A stretch of 64,000 bases of DNA from Pycnopodia helianthoides (lineage: Eukaryota; Echinodermata; Asteroidea; Forcipulatida; Asteriidae): assembly GCA_032158295.1 (NCBI GenBank), contig CM063258.1:3864001-3928000 (forward strand), given 5' to 3'. Every line of letters begins with the position of its first letter. The stretch's first letter is position 1. Positions 1-12,900 of the stretch are shown piece by piece. The position numbers and the translations under genes are program-made. The notes below the pieces were generated by a model. It did not search any database and was not told where the DNA came from. It saw only the letters and a list, made by a program, of their open reading frames with translations.

Positions 1-980
1 CACTACTTGGAGGGTTCCCCTCTCGAGCAATCGGATCAACATGAAAAAGCAGCTGAAATTTTTACTAACTTGAAGGATGGTGACCGTGGGAGCGCGGCAA
101 GTGGTTTTGAAAATGATAGGGGTTTCTCAGCAGAGTCGGACGTTCTCTCCGAGGGTACGTCCGTGGAGCTTAACGACACAGTAGTTATTGCCAATGGCTT
201 TCATGAAAATAACCAAGCAGGAGTAGCTGAAGAGAGTTATGGTGTTGACCCAACCGACGGTAAAGACAGTGATTCTGCAAGCATGAGCATTGGTCAGTTT
301 GTCCCCAACGCAGTCAATAGGAACCGCCTACAGAGACCAGCAGGGAAACCGCTGAAACGATCCACCCCGAAAACTAACGGGGGTGAGGTGGTGGAGCACA
401 TGGGGACTCCTAAGGGGTCTCTGAGCGCGAGTGTTAATAGATCAGCTCGCTCATCTGTGAGGAACTCTCCGCGAGTCTCTGGAACCAGCTCTCAAAGGAG
501 CCACAGGTCTCCAAGGTACTCGCAAAGATCGGAGGACCTCACCGACCGCTCAAGCCACCGGCACTCAAATGGCACTGATACCAGAAATCACAGAAGATCT
601 AATAGCGATAAGAGACCCAATGGTGTACCTAGACTCAATCTTCGTAGAGACTCCGATGCCAGCAGTGGAAACCTTAGTTTGTCTTCCGATCCGTCCAAGT
701 TTGACCTCTCCCTGAGGTTGCAGGAGGAGTCAAGAACCCGGCGACAGGCAGATGAGCTTGTCAGCCAGCTCCAACAAAACTACGACGATTTACTTGGTAA
801 ATACGCTCAAGCAGAGAACACGATAGACCAGTTAAAGCTAGGAGCAAGAGTCAGCCTGTTCTCGGATGGTCCAGCACCAGGACAAAGCTTACAAGGATCG
901 TTCTCGCCAGCTCAGAAGCCGGGTGTGTTCAACTTCAGTCAACCCCAGCAGGCTACTCTCCACCACATCATGTCCTCGAG
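1..980 (+). CDS. AKNA: AKNA-like gene, 5'-most exon in window (partial)
   Basis: Read in frame from base 1 with no stop to the donor AG|GTAAGT after 980; the exon continues to the left of the window. It encodes about 326 residues: an acidic, Ser-rich segment, then an Arg/Ser-rich basic stretch (SARSSVRNSPRVSG, near 440-520), then the coiled coil and the AKNA signature block at about residues 266-285. There is no Met at the first open codon, so no start is claimed. Confidence 0.75.
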
Positions 981-3900
981 GTAAGTACATGTACTTGAAA
1001 TGTCTTTTTTAGCTTCTATGCTGGATATAGACTGGGCAAGTCTCGCGTGTATTCAAACATTTGGACCCGTTATGGTACTTGAGTTTGTTTGCTTGACACC
1101 TTTAATCAATGTATGGGACCAAAGTGGTCTTAAAAATGTTTGACTATGCGCGAGACTTCCATGGTCTTTACCAAAACTGTTATCTATTTATCAATCTTAA
1201 GTTTCATGTAAAAAGTCACTTTGAATACTTGGATAGGTTGGTTTTGATTCTTGGTTTGAATCTCCCATTTGGCTACCAGTCATTGGTTCAACAACCCTTG
1301 TTAGGGTCGCACAATTAGTTCTGCCATAAAAATGCACCATCTGATTCTGTAAATCATCTCCCTTTGATCATTCTTTCCTCTCTCAGTTCTCATACCTCAG
1401 GGGCCCATCAGGAGGGCACCCGACCAGCCAGACTGGTCACTCTTCCACGGGTATCCAGACCAACAACAACAACATAGGGCCTTCAGGAACCAGTCCGTTG
1501 GAGAAAGCAGAAAGGGGCGAGAGTGGGTTCCCGGCAGGGGAGGGTATCCTCATGGCACTGGCCTTCCAAGCAAAAGGCCTACAGGAACAGGTACAACAGT
1601 TGTAGGTGTGGTGAAGTATCTATGTCAGTCAGTCAGAATGGTCACTGAAAGACCAATGCCTTACAGGACTATGTGTAGTTAATGCATTCAGGTCATGTTG
1701 GCAGAATTTGAGAAGGGGATAAAACCATTTTTTTTAAGAAAGCTAAACAAAGAAAAAAATCTCTTAAAAGATGTCATCATCTCAGCAAAGAATTGCGCCT
1801 GGTACAATAATAATAATAATAATACCAGTTCTTATATAGCACTTTATCACACCTGAGGGCGTCGTCTCAAAGCGCAAAGGTATTCAGAGCTATGTTTGAA
1901 ATATAAGACCCATTTATTTACAAAGCACCAATCATGTAACGATTTGCAAGGTGCTGTGGTGCAATCTGCAGCCAACCATACCAGAAAACACAGAGGCAAA
2001 CCCCTCCTCTTACCGTGTACTGGGTTCTTTTATGTGCATTTCACAACACACAGGACCTACGTCTTTACATCACATCCGAAGGACAAAGCATTAATTGGTG
2101 AGGTGTCTTGCTCAAGGACACTAGTGTCAAGGCATAGACTTTAATGTTTGACTCTTCATGTAGGTTTTTACTACCTGTTTATCTGTTCTGTAATTCAGCC
2201 TCTTAGACTGCACATAAACCAATAATAATAATAATAACAAACCGACACTCTGCTGATCAGAAACACCTGGGCCCGATTCCTCAGAGCACTAAATATTGCT
2301 TAGCATTTGGCTGCTTAGCAAAAATGAGCAGGATACCAGTCACAGATAGCATGCGCATATTAGTATTTAGGCTGGTAGCTTTATTCTGGTGAGCACTTTG
2401 TTGTGCTTAGTTACTTTTTTCGCTCTAAGCAACTCTATGAAATTGGGCTCAGGGCTTGATGCGAGTGCGATTTAGCTCGTATAAGGAGGCTTAAGATTAA
2501 GATTTGTTGTCGTTTATTTATCAAAAACTATCTCATCTTCAACTTTCACAAACACTTTGGTCTGGAACGTTTCTCACAGATCGACTCCTTCGGGATGTTG
2601 CTCCAGGGGAATCAGATCGCACCGTCGGAGCAGAAAACGGTCTTGGACCGCCTCAAGTCTGACCAGGGGAAGCTAGAAGCAGAGTACATGCGCTCTAAAG
2701 AGGAGCACAATGCCCTCCGGCGAAGGAACAGCCTGCTGAGTGGAGGAGGGGACATGACCTTTGACCCAGACAGAGCCCTGGAGGGTGAAATCTTTCAGCT
2801 TGGTATGAAACTGGAGGATGTTGCAGAAATAGTTCAAGTGAGTTTGTTTATAATGTAGAAAAGAAAAACAAAAGTATAATATTAGGGTTTTGTCTGGCAT
2901 TGTTTTTGGAAAGAATATTTATTTGACAATTTTTTTCCACATTTGACAGCCTCTTTCATTTTCCACTGGTTTTACTCGGAATATGAGCAAAAGCTGAGCA
3001 TTTTATTGTAAGCTCTTATTTAGAATCCGCCTCAAGAGTGCCGAATCATTTTCTTACTAGGAAACCCCGTCATCAAGTCAAAGCATTCCTTAAAAAACAT
3101 CTCCGGGGCGGATCCAGGTTTTTTCAGGAAGGTTGGGCACAAACTTTGAGGGCAAATTGATTGAAATAGTATTTTGTAGTTTTGGGTTAAACCAGTGAGT
3201 AAATGGTTGGGCGGTTTCGGGGGCAATACAGTAACTATGGCTAATACAAGTTATATGTTACCTATTTTGAAATTAGGAGTTTGATTTATTTGCCGTTCAA
3301 TTCATTTTTATTCAGTCGGCGAAAATAAGTTTGGGGGGGTGCGCACCCCCCCCCCCCCCGAATCTGCCATCGATATCATGTTCTTAGGAGTATGCATTTC
3401 CGGCAACCAGTGGCGTAACTAAGGGGGGCACAAGCCCCTTCCCCCCCCCTCAATTGATGTCCATGCCCCCCATTTGATATCTTGACTTTTGAGATTTAAA
3501 CATTCCAGAGTAAACTGTTACATTTTACATCTTCAGTGCGTTAATTTCAATCATTTACACATACAAGGTATTTCTTTTTTGCCTTCACATTAGATTATCC
3601 TTTAAAAAAAAGTCGATGCAAAACAAGAACACTGAACAGTGCAAACGAAAACTACAGTTTTAATTGGTCAGTAGTGCCCCCCTAGCAAAAATGGTGGACC
3701 CCCTTGTGCCCCCCCCCCAATGTTACCTTAGTTTCAGTGCTACCCGCAACCAACTAAGTGAAATTGTACCTTGTCAATTAAAGAGTAATCTCTCCCCTAA
3801 CGGGTAACCATGTACCTTTTGGTAATGGTGTATATAAAAAAGCAAAGAGTGACTGCCTCTTTAAAGAAAAAAAACAAAAACGCGCCAAAATAGTTTGACC

Positions 3901-6900
3901 TTTAAAAGTAATTCTTGATCTTTTGCTATTGATAGAATAACCTACGTAATAACCCGCCGTCAACGATCTCCCCGCCCCACCGACAACAATCTCAGGAATC
4001 TAGCAATGGAAGCAGAGAATTAGAGGAACGACTTCGCCAAGAGCTGGAACGACAGTTCCAAAAGAACTCAAGGTCAGTTCTTTTTTAAAGTATGGTGAAC
4101 TGGCTTTAATGTATTCATGCGATACAACTTACGTGTCCAATTTTAGAAGTAAAACAATTTCATTTATGTTTATAACCAATGATTAGAAAAAAAATATTGA
4201 TCACATAAGATCTATAATGACGGTGACAGTTTCTTGGAATTTTGAATCAATTTGGTTCAGACTTTAACCGGCATGAAACTTCTATCAGTTTATAGGCTGA
4301 TTTCGTCTTTTTCCCTGAATTTTTAGTGCCATTAAAAACTAAATTAACACTTTCTTTAAAGGTTTACGTTCCAAGCAGTTTCCACTTTTTAAAGCATTTT
4401 TTTACGCCTACCAAGATGCACATCAATTTTTTTAATTTGTTTATTATAATTTTATTTTTTATTTTTTTTTTTTTTTTTGGGGGGGGGTTGGGATGGGAGC
4501 TGGGGATTTTGAGAAGAGGATGTTCCTCATTTTTTTAAAAAGATGGTTGGGTTGGCATGGTTCATGTACTTACAGGTAAATCTGATCGCAGTGTTGGGGG
4601 GACAAGGTCAACAAAAGTTATTAGGAATGAGATTTCTATGTTGCTTTTAATTTTGCCCTCTCCAGACACATTGAGGAGATAAGCAGTCATGAAGATGAAG
4701 GTGAAGATGAACAAGATGGTAAGTAGACATTGTCAGAATTCACTTTAAAGTAGGAAAAAAAGAGAAAAAACCTAGTTAGTATCCCTGGCCGATTAAATCA
4801 GACCAGTTTTCAGACTGTGCAATGACGGGGCCTAGTTAATGGAATGCAATTGTTTTTTGTTTTTTTATTTATGCGAGTTCACCCCCAAACAAGGCTAAAA
4901 GCCACTCTAAGTATGGGGCAACAAGAAGACTTGTAACGTTTAAGTTACAAAATAACTCGGGGGAGCTGAAGGTAGGAATTGATTTTCCCCCCTTAAAACA
5001 GTCTAGATTGTAGGATGGATGGAAACATGCCCCAGGCAAGGAGTTCCAAAGTGATGCAGTACGTGGAATAAGCTGTTGGAATGGCTCTTTGTTTTACATC
5101 TCACCAAAGCAAGAGTGTATGGGTGAGAAGAAGCAGAAAGCCTGGTTTCACGCACAAACTTGTTAAACAAACAGCAATTCCAACAGTTTTATTCCACGTA
5201 CTGCATCTCTTTGGAACTCCTTGCCTGGGGCATAATGCGCCAAAGCACCTTGTAAACCATTACATGGGTAGCACTAATTTTAAAGACCATACCCAGGACA
5301 AATACTGCATAATATCTTACACTAAAAAAGTAAGCTTTTTTAGCATACCTTGCATGAAGACAAGAAAATACAGCGCAGTATTTGTTTAGAAAGTACACTC
5401 TTATAGTTATTTTTATGTTTTTTTGATTATAGAGTCATTTATATACAAACACATAACTACATTGGTTTTGAAATGAAACTAGATTTCAACCAAATTTGGA
5501 ATTATCTTAGTTTTCTGTTCGGGGGGTTTATTTGAATAGAGAGGTCGTTTTGAGTAAGGTGGACTACAACAATCCAACATACTTGGTGTGCAAACTGATT
5601 TATGAAAATGGAAATTTATCTGTTTTTTGCCCGTGGATTTTTTCAAAATTGGAAAGTACGCGATACAGTGTATATAACATCTGGCAAGGACTAATAACAA
5701 AGGCCGAACTAATTCCGTTTTTAAATTTGTTAGAGTGCCAACCTGATTTATGGGGAAAATGGATTCTTTCAATATTTAATAGATGTTAAGTTTTTGCATC
5801 GGGGAAAAGAATTTTTTATTTGCCTGTGGATTTTTTTCACAGAGCTCGGGAAAGTACTGAGTATACAGTGCTTAATACACATCGATGTAAGGGTAAAACC
5901 AAATAATAATAAAAAATATATAATTTCATCATTATTATTATTTTGTTTTACGGAAGCCCCAAACACAGGCCCTGAAACAGGCCACTCAAGGTGAGGGCTA
6001 AAAGGGGGAGGGGATTAAAGGGGGAAGTAGACGGATGACCAATCGTTGATATTGCTTTGAATTGGGACAGATTACAAGAGACTGGGAGTAAAAGTAGTTG
6101 ATTCCAAAGTAAGGCAGTAAAAAAGCAGATCAGTAAACTCCAAGCAAGTTGTATATATTTAGATTTTTGTTTTCCCTACCTTGGCATCCCCTTCCCTTTA
6201 CAAGCAGGGCCCAAATTTACAGAGCTGCTTAAGCACAAAAAAGTAGCTAAGCACAACAAAGTTATGCTTGTAAGAATAAGGTTACCAGCCCAAATTATCA
6301 ATCATGCCACATGTACATTTTGCAAATGGTATCCTGCTCATTTCTGCTTAGCAGAAAATTGTTAAGCAATATTTTTCCTGCTTAAGCAGCTCTTTGAAAT
6401 GGGGCCCAGATGTAAATTGGTTGTAATTTACAAGTTGGCCTTTTTTTTTGCCCACTGCAAATGTGTCAACTTTGAGACGATGTTCCAATTTCATCCCAAC
6501 GTATGATAATAATACCAACGTTTATAAAGCGCCCTAAATCATGCAGGCATGCTCCAGGGCGCTGAACACGGTTATTTGAAGAAAATACATTGAATGGAAA
6601 CCACCTGCTTGTAAGGGGAGTGGGGGGGGGGGGGTGCCAAGGTAGGGACAATTTATATTTCAATTTTGAATAAAGTTTAAGTAATTAAGCCTTCAAGAAA
6701 GACTCTGCTAGGGTTGAATCTTTTTTTTTTCGCTTTAAATTCAAGTTATCGGTTAGAATTTGTACACTTTTCTTTCATTGTTTTCCTTTTTGGATACCCA
6801 GGTATGGAACCTGATGAGGCCCAGCAATCTCACCACAGTGGTTATTCTATCAACTCACCACGAGCATCACAGGGTAGTCACCACGGTGCCCCTTCACTAT

Positions 6901-9900
6901 TTTCACCACCGCAACCCACTAGACAACCCCAAACCACAGGTTTGTCAATTTTGACTTTTCATAGACAAGTTTTTTTAATTGGTTTTGTGACTAAAATTTG
7001 AATTGTAACAAAAGAAGCCCCATTCTGTTTGTTAAAGAAATTTTAACATTTGTCTTTTCAAGGAGATGACAGAAATTCCAGAAAAAATACGTCCGAAGAT
7101 GTTACAGGTGGAAAGAGGCAATCAGACAGGTAAGCAGATTGATTTATTTTTTAGCAGAGGCTTATCCAGTTTGCTTCAGGATTAAAAATCTTTTAAACCC
7201 ATTACCCGTGCAGGATTTTTTCTATCCAGTTTTTTTTCCTTACCATAAAAATTTGTTTTGCTAATAAATCTCCATTTGGATCCCCATATAGAGACATTAT
7301 CTCATTGACATTTTCAGTCAGATTTTAATGGATCGTATTTTTTTACGGTTGTGTTTCTGCAATGTAACGACAGATCATCGACCCATGCGGGGGCGAACAA
7401 ACGGTGATAGATACAAGGCCTCATGACAATGCAGTATAATCCATCTTTACAAAATCATGGCTAGTATGTGAAAGGAACAGGTCTTCGACAGGAGTCAGGC
7501 ATAAATCCATTCAAAGAGTTAATCCGTTCATTGTTTGCAGTGCCTTTTGACTGGGGCCATCGAGCTATAGCCACAGGAACTCTGTGAAACAGTTGCCGGT
7601 GTACGCGCAATCCGCCGCAGTGCCTCGCCAAGCGTGGCGTGTTGACATGCCCGCTGCCAAACACGCACAAAAACTCAAATGCCAGTTCATAAGATTGCCG
7701 CTGCGTGCTGTGTAAGAGTTTTATACATTATGGACCTTATGCACATGACGTCATTTGAGTAGGGCGCACTCGCCTAGAGGTCAAAAGGAAGATGTTTGGC
7801 TAATCCTGTGCGCTGCGCGTACAAACCTGTGCGTTTTCCATTGTTTCATCATAGGTTTACCTCTAAGATGGCGGCTTGATGACGTCAATGCATGAGGTCT
7901 ATTGTGTCCTCCGAAGATAACTGGTAAAGAAACTTACTCAGTTTTGACATGGTCAACAAATAGACTGTAAAACTTATTGCTCATTTTCAACCAGCATATA
8001 TAAAAGGATATCTGCAGTAGTCACTGAAGATGATGCAAGAAATGATGCATTCTCTGTGCAAGACAGTTTCATTCAAGGGTAGATTAGAGCGAATGTTGTT
8101 AACTTTACTTTATCACTTCCGTAGACTCAGCTTCAAAGACCAAAGTCACTCACCAGCGGTACCAACAAGAACATGGGTAAAGACCCCGTCAGAAGACCCA
8201 GCCTCAGGAAAGACCAGCATGGACCCCCGGACTACAAACATGACCACCTCGGCCAGTCTGAGGACACCACTGGGGAAGACGGATCCAGGCAGAAGCTGCC
8301 GGAGAATGGTTTCATGTCGCCAGAGGCCGACAGTGGATTCATGGGGTCGGAGAGCAGTCGACAGTCCAATCAGAACGGAGGTGCTGGATACGACGGCGGG
8401 AAAACCAGCTCAGAAAGCCCAGAGAAAGGTGAGTGAAACTCGGTCCATATTCCTTTATTCAGGGTGCTCTTGAAAACAATGTCTTAAAAAAAGTACAAAT
8501 GAATGTGACTTCATACATGTTATATTATCATTGCTCAAGCTATTCAAGGCAAGATAATATCAAACAGATTTTAAGGCCATTTTGTGCAGTACAATTTTTA
8601 AAATTGACACCGCGATGTCAAGTATAGAAAGTTATTTTTTTGATAAGGAAATAGTTATAGTTCAATATGTAATCACCAAACCACGGAATGACCTAACCGT
8701 GTTTTCATTTGTATGTCAGGCAAAGTCTGAGGTCAAGCAAGTTACCCCATGGTCAGAGCTCACCACCACAGGTCATCAGGAGGTTACCGGGTGGAGACTG
8801 GGAGAGTCCGCAGTTCTCCGACTACGACATCAGTGAAAGGGACGAAGAGATCGAAGAGGAGAGTCTCCGTTCAAGTAGAGCCGGGAAGAAATCAATGGAC
8901 AGAACTCCTACGTTAAGAAGTTAGTTTTGTTTTCTGTTGAAGCACTTTCTTAGGATTGTTGAAGAGGAAGTGAAATGACAATTTCAATTTTGTGATGCAC
9001 TCATTTTCCTGACTTTCGATAATACCCAATCGAAACGGCCTTGATTTTGACCTTTTGACTGATGAAAAATTCCTCCTTGGAATGTTTAGATCCATTAGTT
9101 GTTGACATCCATGTCATGTTTCAAATTTGGCTCTGAAAAAGTCAGTTATGAACCAAACAATCCCCTTACAAAAATGTAGAGATTCATTTTTCTCTGAATG
9201 ATGTCATCAGATGTTTTGGATGTTGACAAATTTTGCACTGGAAGGGGATCGAATACGATGGCAATTTATACCAGTTTAACGTAAGGTTAGAGACTTGTTG
9301 TAATTGTTTCCCCACTCACATGAGGACTCTATCTATTGGAAAATAAGTGCATCATAAAATTGTAGTGGTCATTTCACTTCCTCTTTAAGATCATTTTTGT
9401 TCTGTTCCAGAAGTAATTGGTTCTTTTGAGATATGAAGCATGCATATGTTTTGGTGCAATATCCAGGCATGGAAACCAAATCTGGGCCTACACTTTCATG
9501 AAGTGAAGAACATGTTCATAAAACTTTGGAAAGGAAGGTTAGTTGGATTTTTTCCATGGCAAGACATTCTTGACTTATTTAGAAAATTATGATTAAAATA
9601 TATTTACAAATATGTTACTGATTGATTACAGCTACATCCCAGGCCAATAGAAGGTCATCAGCTGAGAAACAGAAGCCACGTCTGAAAGCCAATCCCCTAC
9701 CAGCTCACTCATCAGGTATCCAACATCGCAAACAGCAGCCAGGCCATCAGAATTCCAGAGACAGGCAGCCACTTTTGGAACGACCCTCACATAGGCGAGA
9801 AACCCCAAGTAAAACCCTCGGGAATCCACGCTGTGGTTGGACTGACTACCAGGATGGCCTGCACCAAGAACCTTCTTCAAACTCATCACCTAAGAAGGCT

Positions 9901-12900
9901 CAAAGCACCTCGCACTCGAGACTTGAGAATCCTGTCCCTAATCCGGTCAGGGGCAGACGAGTTTCAGGGCAGCGATATGTACCCTCTGTTCCCCTTCCAC
10001 CGCGCAGGGATTACGACTCGGTGTCTGATGTTACTCGAAGCAGTGCGAAGAGTGAAGCCATCAGGGACCTTCAAGAGGAGATTGAGAGAATGAAGCGTCA
10101 GATGGAGAAGATGAACACCCCTGAGAAGACCAGAAGACCCCCTGTGAAGGAGTTAGCCTCACGTCCTAGACCTAGTCCAAGGAACGATAGGTTAAACTCT
10201 GTCGGCTCCGATGTTGGCAGCAGACGGTCAGAAGTTCTCGCCGCGTTGCAGCATGAGATTGCCGACCTGCGTAATCAGGTTCATGAGCGGAATAAGTCTC
10301 CAGTTGGAATCCATGATTCTCCTTTGTCAAGGGTATCTTTGAGAAGTACTCGCAGGGAACCTCGCCAGGAACCTCTCCGGGAACCTCTCCGAGAACCACG
10401 TCAAGATAATTTTGAAAACCCAGTAGTCAATGACTCTTTACCACCTCCAAGGAGTATATTAAGAGGGACCCTTCGGCAGCAATATATTCCAAGAGGCGTT
10501 CCTGAGCAACAGTCCTTTGCCAGGACACCAACGCAATCTGCGTTACCAACAGGGTCTCCCTATCGATCTCGCCTACGGAATCCAGCACCGCAGTTTGAGA
10601 GCACACCGTATCAGAGCAGTCCGTCCTACATTCCTGAAACTTCTTCGTACCCGGAGTCCCCACCGTGGAGTCGTCCATCTCTTCACCCATCTCATTTTGC
10701 TTCCCCGCCAATGAGAGTCTCCCCAGGGTCGTACGCTGCGCCCTCGCCTGTTCACGCTTCGAGGTTAGAGCCATGCCCTATGTGCAGTGGGACCGGCGTG
10801 CACACCCACGGGGAGTATTCTTATCCAGGTGATTTTGTTGGACCCTCAGCGACCAATCCTCCTGGAACTTCAGGACTAGCACAACATGAACAGAGGATGC
10901 ATGGTGGGCCGATCCAGTTCCAAGCCCAACCTGTTCACTCAGTTCCAGCCCAGTCATTCCAGACCGCCAATATCCCTCCGCAGATGCAGGCTGTACAAAC
11001 ATGCCCCATCATCAGGCCCACTCAGGGCAGTCGTATGTTAATCACCAGCCAGTTCCCACTCAGCAATTTGTACAGAATCCACAGCCAGTGTTCATCCCCC
11101 AGCCGATGTCAAATCCCACCCAACCGCAACTGCAACAAGCAGCTGCTGGCCAGCAGCATTTAGCGGCTAACCAGCAGCAGCCAGTGGCTTACCAGCAACC
11201 GTTGGTGACTAATCAACAGCAGCCAGTGGCTTTTCATCAACAGCCTCACTTAGTCAGCCACAGCCACAGTTGAACCAAGCACAGCCGCAGCCAGTAGTAG
11301 TACCTCAGTCTCACCAGGCTCCCTCAGCGCCAACTCCATCCACACCCGTCCCTGCTCAAGTCCACACTGTCTACACGTCAATGGGCAATGTGCCACTGGT
11401 CACAATTCCTGTTTATGCTGGCATGCCAGGTAGTACGATATCACAAAGCACCAGTGAAAAGAAGAGAACGAAAAAGTCTGCCCAGAAACCCACCAGGTAT
11501 GCTTAGTTATTAATATTTTGTATTTTGTCAAAAAGAGATCTAGCGTAGGTAGTTTTCAAAAGTAAAAGTCATGAGTTAAAAGTTTGCCAGTGACTGCAAT
11601 GTCAAAGAAGAAAAAACAGTTGGAAGTCCACGTTGGATCCTAACAGCCCAAAAGGAACTAAAATGTTTATACTCCTGAAATAGTGGGAAAATATACTCAA
11701 TTCAATCACACATCCTATTTTAAAAAAATAATTATTAATTTGTAACTTAGTGGCAAATTGAATGCAGAAATCTTGTACAGTGGAAAAGGCTACCGGCTAC
11801 TGCTAGATTTACACATCATCATGCGTTGAAGTATAGGACGTCCTTAGCAACAGTCAAGCCGTAGCTGTAGCCACCAATTCGGATGCAGCCGTAAACTAAG
11901 GCCATATCCGAATTAGCGGGTACAGCTACGGCTACGACTGTTGCCAAGGGTGTGGCTATGGACGTCCCATACATCAACGCACGATGTGGAAATCTAGCCT
12001 TAGCCGTAGCTTTAGCCGCTAATTCGGACACACGGCCTGATCAATCATCTGTATTCAAGCTGAGACATGTTGGGATGTGTCTGCCGAGAAAAAACTAATC
12101 CAGAACGTAAAGCAGAATCAATGACAAGAAAACTGCAAGAACCCCCTTCAAGTAAACTGTCATCAAAATTGATTATTTTCCCAGAGAGCCCCAAGATGCA
12201 GGAGGCACCACCATATACATCACCCCCACCAAGAGACGAGGCAGATACTATGTCTTGGATGATGAAGAGCTAGACAGTACTGGCATGGAGGAAGAGTACT
12301 ACTTCAGAAGGTTAGCTCCCATGATTGGTTCCTGAGATAAAGACATCCCTCGCACAAAATGTTTTCAGTAAAAGAGACCAAAAAGAACTCACTCCGCGGC
12401 AGTGCAGTTAATACGAGAAGTCCTCCCGATCTACAAAGCTAAAGTAATGGTCCAGGCCGATTTCCTACCTCCCGCCCAGGTAGTAGTTAATAAGCAGGAC
12501 AGTTCTTTTCAGAACTGAGAAGTCTCCCGAATTCCGAAAATCTACTCCGCGTTAGTAGAACAAATAGCAAGACAAGTTCTCTAAAGAACAAAATCTACAC
12601 AGCAAAGTAGATAATTATACACATGGTGTTACCGCAAACCGAATATACATTAAACACATTGAATTGATCATTCCAGTGAAATTTCAATGAGGGATTCATT
12701 TATTTAGGAGATGTTGCAAAAGGAAAGCAGTTCTCTAGAGGTTGTGGAAAAACTGAACGAAGTCTCTGGAGCTGTGGTTTATAAACTCTTAGACGAACTT
12801 TCTATTTGATTTATACTAGTATTTCACCAGTATTAAATTATTCTATTTATCCTGAGTTTGTCTCGATTTGGCCACAAAATCTCACTAATCTGAGGGGTCT

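Noticed and set aside
5081..5389. 102-codon ORF in the AKNA intron
   Set aside because: It runs through an inverted repeat and SINE-like sequence, with no protein-like composition or splice signals.
8709..8836. Alternative frame AKSEVKQ... through exon 8720-8919
   Set aside because: It stops at 8836 and does not phase with exon 9632; the frame ending MDRTPTLR does.
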